A DNA stretch of 64,000 bases from Ecdyonurus torrentis (GCA_949318235.1 OX439134.1:23694662-23758661), one strand, 5' to 3'. Positions 28,041 to 39,060 are shown, counted from the stretch's first letter. A program made the numbers and translations. The notes: a model not told the origin generated them from the sequence alone.

Positions 28041-29820
28041 TCTTAGAACATTCAGGGAAAAAATGACAAAAAATATGGTTTTTTATAGTAAATAAAACAG
28101 AACTCTCCTCTAAGGACAAGTGTTGTGGCATTTCATTTTATGCGTATCACTTCCTGCCTCAGACTTCATCCCTTATGGTTTGCCACGACTTTTAAATCCG
28201 TGGTGATCATTGAAAAATGAAGATATCGCAAGTTATTTTGGCTGAGTTTGATCAGAAAAATATTTTAAGAAAAACTACGATATTAGTATAATTTTGTTGC
28301 GATCCATTAGGGAAATATTTGCAATTATTTGCAATTATTTTATTTGTATGCTTTATTTTGCTGCCTGTATGTAACAAAAGTGACTGCACATGTGGGCGAA
28401 TGTGCAAGAGCAGGGGGAAGGTTGAGGCAGGATGCGCCGCCGTTGGTTGAAGACACTGTACTAGGGGGGCAAGACATAGCAACGACCCTACAAAATAAGA
28501 AGATTGTGCGGAAAAATTTATAATGTAATTATTGATATTTTATTACACCAATTATTTTTAGTCTTTACATTATAAATATTATTATTATTGTTAATGCAAT
28601 AATACAGTCATTGACAGAAATGTAATATAAATATATATATAATATCTAATTTTATGGATCATCTGGATAATATCTGGATCATGGTGCCACGGAGGGTGCT
28701 ATACACAAGAAGTCTCTGGATGGAATAATTTTAAACGGTATGTAATTATGGTCTTTTGTGATTGTCAAATATATAATAATGATCTATATATTAATGCTTT
28801 ATTAAATCTTTACCATTAGCTGCACTGCAATTACAATTAAATATCAAATTTATATAATACACTAAATATATTTACTTATTTAAATCTCTCCATTTTTTTA
28901 CTATAAAATATGTAATTTTACATGGTAATAATTTTGTTTTTAATTTATTCAACAGATATCTGAAGAGGGTGGATAAGACGCATGGGGTAAGGTAGAGCGC
29001 ATACTACAATGAAGGACCGGCCCATCACCTTTGTCTGCACGCTGACCTGCGATTCTTTCATAAAATAAAAATTGAAAGTTTTTTAGTTGTCAACCATTAT
29101 GGGTATAGTTGTAAAATTTTAGTAAAAATAGACAAAAAGTGTATAGTTCGTATAACTTGAAAGAAAAAAAATGCAATATATCATTGTGCTTAATTATAAA
29201 CTAAATTAAGTAATGCTATATTATTAAAAACTATATTCAATATTTTATATTCATTTATTTTTAAGCATTTTTTCTGAAAGTATTACATATTTTATCAATA
29301 AACTATTCTCTCTCTCTCTCTTTATATAACATTTCTCATACAAATAAAAAAAATGTTTTGATTTTATAGAAAAAAAATGTAACATAAATCCTGCAAAATG
29401 CAAATGTACAAAAAAAGAAGTTTTTTTCAAATATTGTTTATGTCAATAAATCTTTAAATGAATAGTTTGTATTATATTTTTCCATACTTGAATATAACAT
29501 ATTATTTTTTTAGATATATAAATATTATTATATAATATGTAGTAATTAATAATTATATTAGGTAGAAAAGTTTAGTTGTAATTTTTCAATTAGTTTTCTT
29601 TTTGTCTGCATCTTTTCGTATTTGCTCTACGAAAAAAAATTGTCATATAGCATTGTAAGTAAAAAAAAAATTCATATAATATTACTTATATTGATATCAT
29701 TTAAAGATTTTAGATTAAAATATAACTTAAAATATTTTATGTAATTTATATTTTTATTTTGTTTTCTTCTTGCATAAGTGACATAATGAAAGAAAAAAAA
29801 AAGATTGATAACCATTAAGT
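28041..29820. other. AT-rich stretch with weak exon-like pieces
   Basis: 28360-28500 is less AT-rich and contains CTCGRMCKSRG in one + frame, but that frame stops quickly and no start is visible. At 28683-28738 a piece ending ACG|GTATGT can join a piece after CAACAG at 28956, but the joined frame stops within about 15 codons. I cannot support a gene. A (TC)n run is at about 29303-29320. Confidence 0.3.
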
Positions 29821-30180
29821 TAGAAGTTACGGCATTCATATAGCTAGCTAATCTAGGGAGACCTCTTAGATCATATCCGTGGTAGCCGTAACTTGAGGCA
29901 GGGCGGCAGGCAGGCTCTCAGAACACATGGCAGCTCGAGCGCAGAACGCATGGAACCACGAGCTCAGATGCCGTGGTTGCCACGCATTGGATCATCCTTG
30001 GATCCAGTTACTCAGAAAAACTGAGCAACTGGTACATTTTTTACAAGGTTTTCCAGGGGTTTGGAGGCAAAATTTTCTAAGAATGTTTACATACTACTCC
30101 AGTATGGCTTCCAAGCGCATTAAACCTCAAGATGCCGAAATAAATATTTTACGTGGAAGGCCGAGCCCAGTGCACTAGAC
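29821..30180 (+). other. G+C-richer segment with short hairpins, unidentified
   Basis: It includes inverted pairs such as AAGTTACGGC near 29824 with GCCGTAACTT near 29887, and CCAGTTACTCAG with CTGAGCAACTGG near 30005. An 83-codon frame crosses it without recognisable domains. Part of it (CTCCAGTATGGCTTCCAAGCGCATTAA) echoes 13170-13200, so it includes a dispersed repeat piece. Confidence 0.35.
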
Positions 30181-30204
30181 CCTATTTTTATAATTAAATA
30201 TTAC

Positions 30205-30828
30205 AAAAGGTCAAAAGGTATCCAATGTCCAAAGCTCAAATTTTGATAGACGATCTAAAATTTATTAACCTCTACAGTATAGCAAAATTATTGAAACATT
30301 TTTATCGCAATTATGGTAATAGCGAAAAATTATTAACTGAAATTACTTTTGTCCATAAGAAATACATTGACCGCGATTTACAATTTTAAACCTCAGGTCG
30401 TGTGCCTAAGGTTAGAAAAACATATAGCAAGGGATGCGCGATTATATAAGAAAAAAAAACTTTTTTGGTGCGAAGGGTTGCTAGCAAATTTTACTTTTAT
30501 AGGAAGAGAAATTTCAAATCTAAAGAATAAATTTTAAAATAATAGTATATTGCTTCTCATCTCTCTTGTCATATTAACTCAAACAAATTAATTTTGTTGT
30601 TGTTGTTGTAGAAATTAAATAAAATCAAAATTTCTACTACGTACGGCATAACCGTTTAGCAGAATGTATTTTTTTGCCATGATATTTTTAATTTAAATTA
30701 TTAAATTATATTCAAATATGGATATTTTTATACATAATTACTCTTACAGATCTAAAAAATCTTTCAAATGTAGCTATTTGCAATATTTATATGGCATTAC
30801 AAATTACAAAGATGATATATCGAGGTCT
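30205..30828 (+). repeat. block shared with 47740-47945 and 55770-56355
   Basis: 30220-30560 matches the reverse of about 55985-56350 (AAAGCTCAAATTTT, GAAACATTTTTATCGC, ATTGACCGCGATTTA, TTGCTAGCAAATTTTAC), and 30610-30810 matches both 47740-47945 and the reverse of 55770-55970 (ACTACGTACGGCATAACC). It appears to be part of a larger uncharacterised mobile element. One side at about 30205 gives the empty site for the transposon end at 56363. Confidence 0.7.
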
Positions 30829-30945
30829 ACACGGGAATCTGGTACATCTGCGAACTTCACGGCGCACCTTTTAAAACATGTGTATTCTCCGCGCTTGCAA
30901 AAAAATTACACATCTACGCTCTCCCAAGGCATCTTTATACAGGCA
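30829..30945 (+). repeat. 33-bp-type minisatellite array 1 (diverged)
   Basis: About three degenerate units follow the shared block, each with an ACATCTGCGAACTTCAC- or ACATGTGTATTCTCCGCG-like core. The array corresponds to 40325-40510 on the other strand. Confidence 0.55.
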
Positions 30946-31385
30946 CTTCCGCGAGCGAAAAAATTTGGTAAACAAACTGAGACGTAGTCATGGAGCTTGT
31001 TTACAGTCCATAAGAATACATGGAGTTAGACGTGGTCATGTCAGTTTTTTGCTTTTTTCTCGAAAAAGTCAAATACGGACCCTACTAAATGCGTACATTT
31101 TCGAAATCGTCACAAAATTTAGGATAAAAATGAATAATTTTCACTTTTTAAAAACGGCGGTAACTTCTACTTGAAGCGAGATAAAAACCATGAGCGCATG
31201 CGCCTTGAGCAGCTGCTTGAAAGAATGGCGGCAAACTAGGCATGTTCGTTATTGTATTGTGTATCTTCAAGCTGGAAGAAAGTGATTATCTCTCAAATGT
31301 CGAATAAATTATTGTAAATTTATTCTTTGGACATTACACTCAATATGAGAGCTACCAGAAAATATAAATGTTATTTGAGGTGAGT
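30946..31385 (+). repeat. block inverted with respect to 38600-39060
   Basis: GAGACGTAGTCATGGAGC, TTTACAGTCCATAAGAATAC, GACGTGGTCATG and TTGAAGCGAGATA are found reversed at 38800-39040. The similarity seems to continue to a donor-like end, TTGAG|GTGAGT near 31378, facing CAG|GTAAGT at 38615 on the minus strand. Both copies may carry the same old first-exon-like sequence. Confidence 0.55.
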
Positions 31386-32041
31386 GAAAAGAACGTGTCT
31401 CTAGAGCCCGTGAAACATGAAGTTTATTATTGTTTTTTTTTTTGCATTATATTTTGTATGTAAAATAAAGTTTTTGATCTTACGATTTCTATGTGATTGT
31501 AAAATTTTAATTCAAATACAACGTATAGCTTGTATTTTAGAGTAGTTTTATTGCATATTCATGCTTAATTTGGTGCCCTAAATTGACGTCTGGTTCATAA
31601 ATTGATACATGTTTCCGCCGCGATCGAAAACCATGTTTTTCGATCGCAAAATTTTGCATGAATAAAAATAATAAAGTGGTTCATCCCTTTTTCAGATTTG
31701 GTTGACCTTCGGCAGCAAGTGTACTTGCCGAGTCTCCGCAAATAAAATAGGATCTGTCACTAATTTCTAGCCAGAGTACCATATGCTACCAACTACGTTG
31801 CCCATTGCACCATGAACCTGATACATATGAATGCTTTTCTCATCAATCACTGCTACGATAAGAGGTACATATATAACAGGAACATTTTTTTTTATATATT
31901 ACATTGAAATGCAGATACGTATGGCAATTTGCATTACAATTAGAAATTATATTAAAATTTATACCCTTTTTTTATAATATATACATATCACACGGTTATT
32001 TAATTGGTCTAAATATGTACAGCTTGTCATACTTTATAACA
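31386..32041. other. AT-rich sequence, nothing recognised
   Basis: I see no supported frame, repeat or inverted structure apart from short T and A runs. Confidence 0.35.
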
Positions 32042-32275
32042 GGCTGTAGAGAAACTGGAAACTAAATAAGGCAAGCTGAACGGTATACAGCTGTACTTTA
32101 TTTATATGTACAATGCCTCCCGAATGCTATGCAATACATTATAATGGAAACCATTCAAATGTGCATTGAGCAATGTTTTGTGCTCTGACACTTCACATGC
32201 ATACTTAAACAGTTGCTTCAACCTGTACTCTGTCAAGAACACAGCTAGGGCTTTGAGTTGGCCTGCCTTGTCACG
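32042..32275 (-). mobile_element. diverged SINE, copy 4 (partial)
   Basis: GGCTGTAGAGAAACTGG, GCCTCCCGAATGCTATGC, TTTTGTGCTCTGACACTTCAC and AACAGTTGCTTCAACCTGTACTC match the SINE body and tRNA-like head in the order of copy 2, with many substitutions. The 3' tail is missing. Confidence 0.65.
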
Positions 32276-32366
32276 TCATGTATTTTGTGTCATTCATGTC
32301 CTTGGTTTCAGACAGACAGGTGAATCGCCCCATTGTACTCCTTGCAATTGTGCATCATGCAATTGT

Positions 32367-32367
<1 letters not shown>

Positions 32368-32401
<34 letters not shown>

Positions 32402-32640
32402 GAATTGTCAGAGCACAAAACATTGCTCAATGCATGTTTGAATGGTTTCCATGATAATACATATTGCATTTGGGAGGTACATAAATAATGTTTGGTTGTA
32501 CCGTTCAGCCTTCCTTGAGTTTATCAGTTTCTCTAGGCTGTTGTGAAGAATGCCGAGCTGTGTATTTAGACCGTAGGTACATTTTCTAGTGAGTACGACA
32601 ATAAGACAATGTCTTGATGGGACTAAATTGAAAGATGTAG
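32368..32640 (+). mobile_element. diverged SINE, copy 5 (head missing)
   Basis: After an A run of about 30 bases at 32370-32399, TGTCAGAGCACAAAACATTG, TTTGGGAGGTACAT, CAGTTTCTCTAGGCTGT and ATAAGACAATGTC follow the + orientation of the SINE body. The start is inverted with respect to 32130-32197 of copy 4, so the two form a loose hairpin across the A run. Confidence 0.65.
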
Positions 32641-33199
32641 TAAGGTGTAGTACACAGTTTAATATACAGTAGGTTGTCTCCTGTACTGAGAATGTCAGAT
32701 CAATGCACGCTACAATTGCGAATGGGTGAAGCCTGCAGAAATAGATGCGTAACATTACTTCAAATGACGGTTTCTAGTTCTGCAGTCTTCACCCAGTCGC
32801 AATTATGGCGCGCATTTTATCTGCCATTCTCAGTATAGGAGATAATCTACTGTTACATTAGCATTACAATTTAACATAAGTATATTATCACAAACATTTT
32901 CAACCTCCATCCCCTCCCTTGCCTCTCTTTCTCGTTCTTACTCTCCCTCCCTATCACTTTTTTCCCCACCAAAGAATTGATAGTAGAAAATAATAATTGT
33001 ACATAGAAAGATTAAAGCACGTTAAATTAAGAATTACTGACTATGAGCTGGAGAAGCAATGAGTGATCTTTAATTCTTTACAGCCTAGGACAGCTGTCAA
33101 TTCCTACTGCACCTAATAATTAAAGCTCTGCCCATGTGATAGCACAGTGCGGAATTTATCAATGAGCTAAGAAACTTACTAAGAACAATTGCTGTTCTT

Positions 33200-33310
33200 G
33201 GCTGTATTTATTGTTGTGGAGGTCTATCACTGGGTCAGGATAAAACATCTGTGTTGTTAGCTTACCCCGAAAGGGATTATAGCGTCATGATATGTATGTA
33301 TGTAGATACA
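33200..33310 (+). pseudogene. LINE 3' end fragment, + strand
   Basis: The strand reads LWRSITGSG, stop, DKTSVLLAYPERDYSV before a TGTATGTATG tail. It is the inverted partner of about 33825-33925 and represents the last codons and tail of a non-LTR element. Confidence 0.5.
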
Positions 33311-33554
33311 TACACATACTATAGATTACTTGGTCCCTACTCCCAATATCTTTGTGTTCAAATCTTACTGACTAATCACTATTTACTCGTGATTTTTGGC
33401 TTTAAAAATGCGTATTTTAACATTTTACACATCCAGGATGCCTTAAAAAGAAACAAGTTACATTTATTATCGACTTATATTTGAAATATTAATAAAAATA
33501 TAATAATTTTAATTTTTTTTCTTTCTTATAGTTATTATTAGAAATTATTATTTT

Positions 33555-33750
33555 TAAAGAACCGGTTCCGGTTTCTGGAACCGCTCAGAACTACTCTTTT
33601 TGAAGCGGTTCCGAGAACCAGTTCTTAAGAACCGCTTTTTTGGTGCGGTTCTTAAGAATCGCATGTCTTGGAACCGCGGTACTTAAGAATCGCAAATATT
33701 AGAGGCGGTCTTGGGCCCTGGTTTATACCAACCGCAATGGTTTTTTACTT
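33555..33750. repeat. cluster of AACCG/CGGTT motifs
   Basis: About a dozen GAACCGG, CGGTTCC, GAACCGC or GCGGTTC pieces occur in under 200 bp, several as self-complementary TTCTTAAGAACCGC units, in otherwise AT-rich DNA. It lies between the two facing LINE tails and could be the motif-rich end of a DNA transposon. Confidence 0.65.
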
Positions 33751-33799
33751 GTATACAAAAATAAGTAACAGTAATAACCTTTAAAAAATCTTTGCTTTT

Positions 33800-34085
33800 A
33801 TTATTATTATTATTTAATTCTTAATACATATACATACTTACATATCATGACACTATAATCCCCTTCGGGGTAAGCCAACAACACAGATGTTTTATCCTGA
33901 CCCAGTGATAGACCTCCACAACTTCCTATCCTGACATACTTCACTTGCCTCCTCCAGTCTCATACCTTGTTTTATTCATTTCCTTTTGCATCTCATACTG
34001 CGTACATTCTTATTTTTCAAACATCTTCCAACCACCTCAGACCATGATGTTTTAGGCCTGCCTCTATCTCTGCTTCCATCCACTC
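33800..34085 (-). pseudogene. LINE C-terminal fragment, minus strand
   Basis: The minus strand reads RGRPKTSWSEVVGRCLKNKN, a stop, then RLEEASEVCQDRKLWRSI and TSVLLAYPEGDYSV. A basic GRP..W block followed by DR.LWR is typical of the extreme C-terminus of several LINE clades. Only about 80 codons remain and the reverse transcriptase is absent. Confidence 0.6.
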
Positions 34086-35110
34086 TACTATAAAATATGA
34101 ACCTGTTTTGCTATTCTTTCAATCAATGCAAAATTTTCAATATTTGCTATCATGCTATCATTTGCTTTTTTGCTATCATACTGATAGTTTATTAATTTAT
34201 TTAAAATAAAAATAAAGATTTCTATATTCCTTTCCTCTAATATTTAACTGTTGTAATATGTAATAGTATTAGGCATCCAGACATCAAGGAACTACTATAT
34301 TGTTTGCTAAATAATGCAGGATAATCACAGCTCTCCTTCTCTCTCAAATGATATAGTTAATTGAGACATACCATACTGAGACTTTTTTTAAATTAATTTC
34401 AATGCAAAATAACTTCTTTTTTCCCCTCCTAGATGGTGAGAGCTGTTGACCATGAGTAAATTTGTCTAACCATGAGTCATAAAAATCTTGACAACCATCA
34501 GCCGAGGCAAAGAAGAAGGTGTCTCGAAAGCATCAAATTTGGTGCTGCTATAACATGCGCTTTGTCACTTTGCATGGGGTAGTCACTTTGTGCTTACTCA
34601 CTTTGTAGAAAAATAATTGTCATTGTATTGTAAGTATAATAAAAATATTCAAATACATCTGTAAATAAAATAATAATGTGCATTTATTTTCAGTTTAAGG
34701 TCCCATATTCTCTATGACATTAAGTATGATTATGAATTTATTTTCCTTTTTTTTAGTGTAATTTTACCAGATATTATATAATATAGGCCTACTATTTATT
34801 CTAGGCTATGCATTGAATAAACTATACATAATGCTAATAAGAATAAATTTTGTAATACAGTATGTGATATGAAGGGGAGAGGGGATTGATTGTAAAGGTT
34901 TTGTTACATACTTGCATATAACAGGAGCAAATTTACAAATAGATCTCAATTAGAATCAATCATTGTGGTTAGGTAGGTATAATAAGTTTAAAAGAAAAGG
35001 TTAGGAGAATTCAAAAAGCCTTAAATTATCTTATAATAAATTAGAATACAGAAAAAAAAATATACATATGAAATCTTAGTAAGAATTGTCTCTATGATAA
35101 CTGATAAAAC
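34086..35110. other. AT-rich intergenic sequence
   Basis: It holds only a short tandem GTCACTTTG motif near 34563-34610 (three spaced copies). I see no gene. Confidence 0.35.
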
Positions 35111-35112
35111 AT

Positions 35113-35130
35113 TGGGGGGGGGGGGGGGGG
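35113..35130 (+). repeat. poly(G) run
   Basis: About 18 consecutive G occur in AT-rich DNA, a possible quadruplex-forming tract or assembly-error site. Confidence 0.9.
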
Positions 35131-35170
35131 AAGGTAGGAAAAAATATTGGGTAATGAAATATATTATGTG

Positions 35171-35357
35171 CACTGACAGGGATGCCGTTATAGAGAAATT
35201 TTTTTAACACAGGCCAAAATGAATTTTAAAGAGTATGAAATAGTAGCTCATATTGCTACAATACTGCAGTGGCAATATCAGCCACTAGTTCATATGTTTT
35301 AAATTTCATTTTGGCCTGGATTAGAAAATTTTCTCTTCCACGGCATCCCTGTCAGTG
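35171..35357. mobile_element. palindromic MITE with CACTG/CAGTG ends
   Basis: The ends are CACTGACAGGGATGCCGT and ACGGCATCCCTGTCAGTG, with about 60 bp of inverted repeat continuing through GGCCAAAATGAA. CACTG termini resemble the larger family at 42189-45192, but the next bases differ, so it is a separate family. The target duplication is unclear. Confidence 0.75.
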
Positions 35358-35512
35358 CTCATTACAGTTTACAGTATCTCCCATTACCAATTTTTTCCTA
35401 ATCGATGTGTTTTTTAATCAAATCTTTTATTTATCAATATTCTAAAATCACTATTCAACATTTTTTTATGATATGAGGTGTAGAGGAGATTTTGGTTGTA
35501 AAGGTTTTGTTG

Positions 35513-35953
35513 TGATACCTTATCCTATAATGTATCACTGTGCAAAATGTCAGATTTTTCTTTCTTTACAACTTTTTAGTCCAATCCCGCAGTACCTGAT
35601 TTCCCGCCTTAAGGTGAAAAATCAGGTACTATGGGATTTGATTAAAAAGTTGTTAAGAAAAGAAAAATCTGAAATTTTGCACAGTGATACATTATAGGAT
35701 AAGGTATCTTCAAAAATGTAAAAATTTTGGGGGGTCACTATGCTAGATTTTAAATTATGATTTCTTGTAATTTTAGTCACATTAGACATTATAGCCCATG
35801 GTAATTTCATTAATTATTTTCTCTCTTATCTGATGGTAACGGGTTCTGAAAATTTTACCATAGGAAGCTGTTACTATTAACTTTCAAATGGCATCATAAA
35901 CTTTTGAAGTTTTCTTTTAAGATTTTGAGATACAAGCCTTCTGAAGACCACCC
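35513..35953. mobile_element. two TCAGGTACTGCA-family MITEs head to head at one TTAA
   Basis: A truncated + copy (35513-35608, ending CTGATTTCCCGCC) meets a full minus copy (35613-35953, starting GGTGAAAAATCAGG and ending CCACCC) at a single TTAA, 35609-35612. The right end has TTAA at 35954-35957. The join produces a hairpin with arms of about 95 bp. Relatives are at 10683-11003 and 62160-62305. Confidence 0.75.
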
Positions 35954-35959
35954 TTAAAC

Positions 35960-36462
35960 TTATTAAGATATAAATACTTTTTTTTTTTTTTTACTGTCCA
36001 TTAATATGGATAGTTTAAGGTTAGATATGAGATGCCAGTAATAAAATACAAATATATTTTAAATAAAACAGGCTTTTTATTTTGCATTTTAATGGAGAAA
36101 AAAATCTTTATAGAAGTTGATCATCTGATGATTAAGGAAGCAGTTTAGCTGTTTTTCACTGTGAAACAATTGATTCTACTAGTTACAAAATCAGCTTTTT
36201 CCATTTTCAATAATGGTGAGTTTCTAACAACTACACCAGGTATGACACTGTTGTTGAAACTGGAAGAAGTTTTTGGAACTAGTAGACTCAATTGGTTCAC
36301 CAATATCAAGAATGTAAATTAATATAAATAAAAAGGACCATCAACTTTGGTTATTCAATTTTACACACTGCTCCAATTTCTCTTGTTCCATCTCTATCCT
36401 ATTGTTTGACGTGATCACCAGGCTTCAGACAACCATCTCTGAATAACACACTGTCTGGGTAA
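35960..36462. other. AT-rich sequence, nothing recognised
   Basis: There is no supported feature. It may be 3' flank of the minus-strand candidate exon at 36463. Confidence 0.3.
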
Positions 36463-36803
36463 TTAGCCTTTAATGAGAGTTTTGTCATCAGCTTTGCATG
36501 ACGTGAATCCAAGTCGACTCTGTTCCACCCATGTGTCAGCTCCATCGTCAGCACCTGAGCACCAATTAATAGAGCTGCAGTTATCTTCAAACTTGCTGAA
36601 AGTAGAAGACGCTGGCGGAGAGGTGAACAAAAACTTTTCTTTACGTAGACTGGTAGGCGAGCTGAGGTCAAGATGGGAAGGTTGCTCTTGCTGTGTCGAG
36701 TCACCACCGTTTATCACGTCCATCGTGGTCAGAGCTTGCATACTAAACTCCAGAGAAGTTCGACCTGTCTCTTCTATAACATCCGCCACGGGGTTTGCAG
36801 AAC
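36463..36803 (-). CDS. candidate terminal exon of an unknown gene
   Basis: The minus-strand frame is entered with two bases after a good acceptor (CTATTTCAG) and runs 112 codons to a TAA stop at 36463-36465. The product is Ser/Thr/Asp-rich and low in hydrophobic stretches (ADVIEETGRTSLEFSMQALT, SHLDLSSPTSLRKEKFLFTS, GADTWVEQSRLGF). Base composition is clearly less AT-rich than the surroundings, as expected of coding sequence. I recognise no domain. Possible upstream exons on the same strand are at 37091-37167, 37697-37916 and 38615-38699, but the phases do not all agree. Confidence 0.5.
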
Positions 36804-36871
36804 CTGAAATAGCATGACTTTAGGTGGGTTGTGAGTAGTTGGCTCGGAGCTGGGTGGGATCATTGTAAGTA

Positions 36872-37090
36872 GAGAACTTTAACAGAGAAGTGACATCCCA
36901 ATGTGCTAGGCAGACCCGCAACACTCATTTCTTTAAACTTGGCAACGCTGCAGACAAAATTACTATAGCGCGCTCTCTGATTGGTGCCTTGAATCAGCCA
37001 CTTCTGGCCGATTGGTGCATCCAAGTCAAAACTGTTGAGTGTTGCAATCTGCCTAAAACATGGGGATGTCGCTTCTCTGTTAAAGTTCTC
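36872..37090. mobile_element. TA-flanked MITE, GAGAACTTTAACAGAGAAG ends
   Basis: The inverted ends GAGAACTTTAACAGAGAAG and CTTCTCTGTTAAAGTTCTC extend about 55 bp, with TA outside each. Long frames on both strands here are mirror images caused by the palindrome. It lies directly against the candidate exon piece at 37091-37167. Confidence 0.8.
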
Positions 37091-37167
37091 TAATCGTAAG
37101 ACGCCGACGTCGAGAAGAAGTGCTAGGGAGTCTGAGGGCTGGGGACTTATTCTGAACATTATTGGCT
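37091..37167 (-). CDS. possible exon piece, minus strand
   Basis: After an acceptor-like GTGTTCAG the minus strand reads ANNVQNKSPALRL and PSTSSRRRRL, a plausible basic segment, and then runs into the MITE at 37090 with no donor before it. It is either a broken exon or chance. Confidence 0.25.
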
Positions 37168-37225
37168 CTGAACACCATCATGACAAGGTGATAGTTGGTT
37201 TCCCTATTCTTCACTTCAATAATTC

Positions 37226-37443
37226 GATCTTATTGCGAACAAAAAGCCTATCTCGTTTTTTGTCAGTGGAAGCAAAAGGCGTATCTCGTATTTTGTCAGT
37301 GGAAGCAAAAGGCCTATCTCGTTCCCGAACGTTATGGCGATAGCGCTCGAGATAGGCCTTTTGCTTCCACTGACAAAATACGAGATACGCCTTTTGCTTC
37401 CACTGACAAAAAACGAGATAGGCCTTTTTTTCGCAACAAGATC
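37226..37443. mobile_element. palindromic MITE of repeated GTCAGTGGAAGC units, copy 2
   Basis: It is a near-perfect palindrome: GATCTTATTGCG at the left, its inverse CGCAACAAGATC at the right. Each arm holds two tandem units of TTTTGTCAGTGGAAGC with TATCTCG between; the centre is around TTCCCGAACG. Copy 1 (12215-12402) has the same ends and a shorter left arm. Confidence 0.85.
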
Positions 37444-37696
37444 ATTATATACTATATTTAACAGGGATACTTGGGACATTTAGGAGCATTTAAAGTTCTT
37501 TTTCTCATTTGGTATACACTTTTTATTACTTTCAATTTCACTCCATATATGACTGTACACTCTGCTTCTGAATAAATCTGACCGGTTGTGTAAAAGTTTC
37601 ACCAAATATTTAACATTTGGAGACATGAACGCTGCGGTCACATATTTATTTGCAAAGAGTGCACATATTTTGGAAGTGTACTCTTGATCTGCCTAC

Positions 37697-37916
37697 CTGA
37701 AGCGGTATTACTGAGGCTGTAGCTCCTGATGTTGCAGTCGGCTCCACACAGGAGGGTCGTGGTCCACACAGAAAGGTCGTGGTAACATAGCTGCTAGCCT
37801 GGCCAGCTGATATCAGTCTCTTTGATCCCACAATCTGTATTATCCAGAGTCTGATCTGTCTCTGATTTCGCTTTTCAGGTTGGTGAAGCAGAAGAAACAG
37901 TCTGCCCCAGGATGCT
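37697..37916 (-). CDS. possible exon, minus strand
   Basis: The 220-nt stretch has an acceptor (TTGCTTACAG) and donor (CAG|GTAGGC) and a less AT-rich composition. One frame is open throughout (starting ASWGRLFLLLHQ), while another reads HPGADCFFCFTNLKSE before a stop. The second resembles, from memory, a CYFC-type motif of uncharacterised arthropod proteins, which would make this a degraded exon. The two readings cannot be decided here. Confidence 0.3.
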
Positions 37917-38600
37917 CTGTAAGCAAAGGCACACACATTAACATCATGTAATGTTGTGTGGTATAATGTTGAACGCTCTTAGGAGTTGACAGTATACATA
38001 CATACACGATTCCCAGTAAACTACAATTTTTTCACACGTAGATTGCAAGTTCTTGTCCAATTTGAGAACATCAGTATACCAGTGACGTCACATGACATGA
38101 GCTGGTAGTGATATTCTTGAATCCAAAAAGTACAGTATAAATTGCAATCTATACATGTGAAAATCTGTATTTTAATGGGTTGGGTAAAAGTCACTAGAAT
38201 AGGGACTTTAGGGTCGGGTATACTGTATGCATATACATACATATGTAGTGTATATTGCCTTAGAGTAAATGCACATACATATAAAGAATTAAATGTTCTA
38301 CTATGACAGATGAGTATGTGCATGATTTACACGCGTGTGAACGTGTGTGAAACTTTGCAATCGAAACGCATGCATGCTGTTTCGATGGTTGGGATGGGTA
38401 TGTATGTACCGTATCAAGTGTTTTATTGATGTGGAAATCGAACTTGAATATTGTACATATATTCTTGACATTACTAGCTATATGAATCACGTTCCCACGG
38501 GAAATTTTACACGAAAAAGAAAAAAAAAAGCTCCAAAACATTATTTACGAATAATATGCAACAAAATTTATTCATGTCTTACTGGTTCTATACAGCCACA
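37917..38600. other. intergenic or intron sequence, nothing recognised
   Basis: Several short frames overlap on both strands with no domain, splice pattern or repeat I can support. Confidence 0.3.
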
Positions 38601-38614
38601 TTGGAGTTACTTAC

Positions 38615-38699
38615 CTGACATAATTTACAAGTTTTCTTGTAGCTCAAATGTTGGAAGGGTATATTCTTTATCTTGCCAGCGTCATTTATGAAATAAGCA
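38615..38699 (-). CDS. possible exon, minus strand, CxxC end
   Basis: The minus strand reads AYFINDAGKIKNIPFQHL and SYKKTCKLCQ up to a good donor (CAG|GTAAGT at 38615-38610). The acceptor side (AAATAAG) has only a weak pyrimidine tract. The donor side resembles the inverted block end near 31378, so the sequence may belong to a repeated element rather than a host gene. Confidence 0.3.
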
Positions 38700-38754
38700 C
38701 TTATTTATAAGGCCAAAAACTCAATGATTTATCGGACATAATTTGTTTACCATG

Positions 38755-39060
38755 TTGTTTACGTCTCTTTTGCCGCCGAGGGGGGAGGAAGCGCAGCGCA
38801 TTTCATGTTTCATATCTCGCTTCAACTAGAGTTTACCGCCCATTTAAAAAAATGAAAATTATTGGGTTTTATAGCAAATTTTATGGCGATTACGAATATG
38901 TACGTATTTGATAGGGTCAGTATTTAACTTTTTTGAGAAAAAAGCGAAAAAATGGCATGACCACGTCCAACCCCATGTATTCTTATGGACTGTAAACAAG
39001 CTCCATGACTACGTCTCCAAGCAACAAACATCTGTGTTTTAACTGTATAAAGATGCCTTG
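38755..39060 (-). repeat. block inverted with respect to 30946-31240
   Basis: TATCTCGCTTCAA, CATGACCACGTC, GTATTCTTATGGACTGTAAA and CTCCATGACTACGTCTC are the reverse of the order at 30960-31200. It continues into a 33-bp-type array at 39065. Confidence 0.7.

Noticed and set aside
28329..28523. Frame that looks like a signal peptide plus a short secreted peptide
   Set aside because: The first codon is TTG, no ATG is in frame upstream, and there is no splice or promoter support.
29927..30178. 83-codon frame
   Set aside because: It includes a piece of a dispersed repeat also found near 13170, and has no domain or splice support.
36860..37159. Mirror frames on both strands
   Set aside because: They are caused by the inverted repeats of the TA-flanked MITE.
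37195..37479. Overlapping frames on both strands
   Set aside because: The palindromic MITE makes both strands read alike; the repeats encode no domain.
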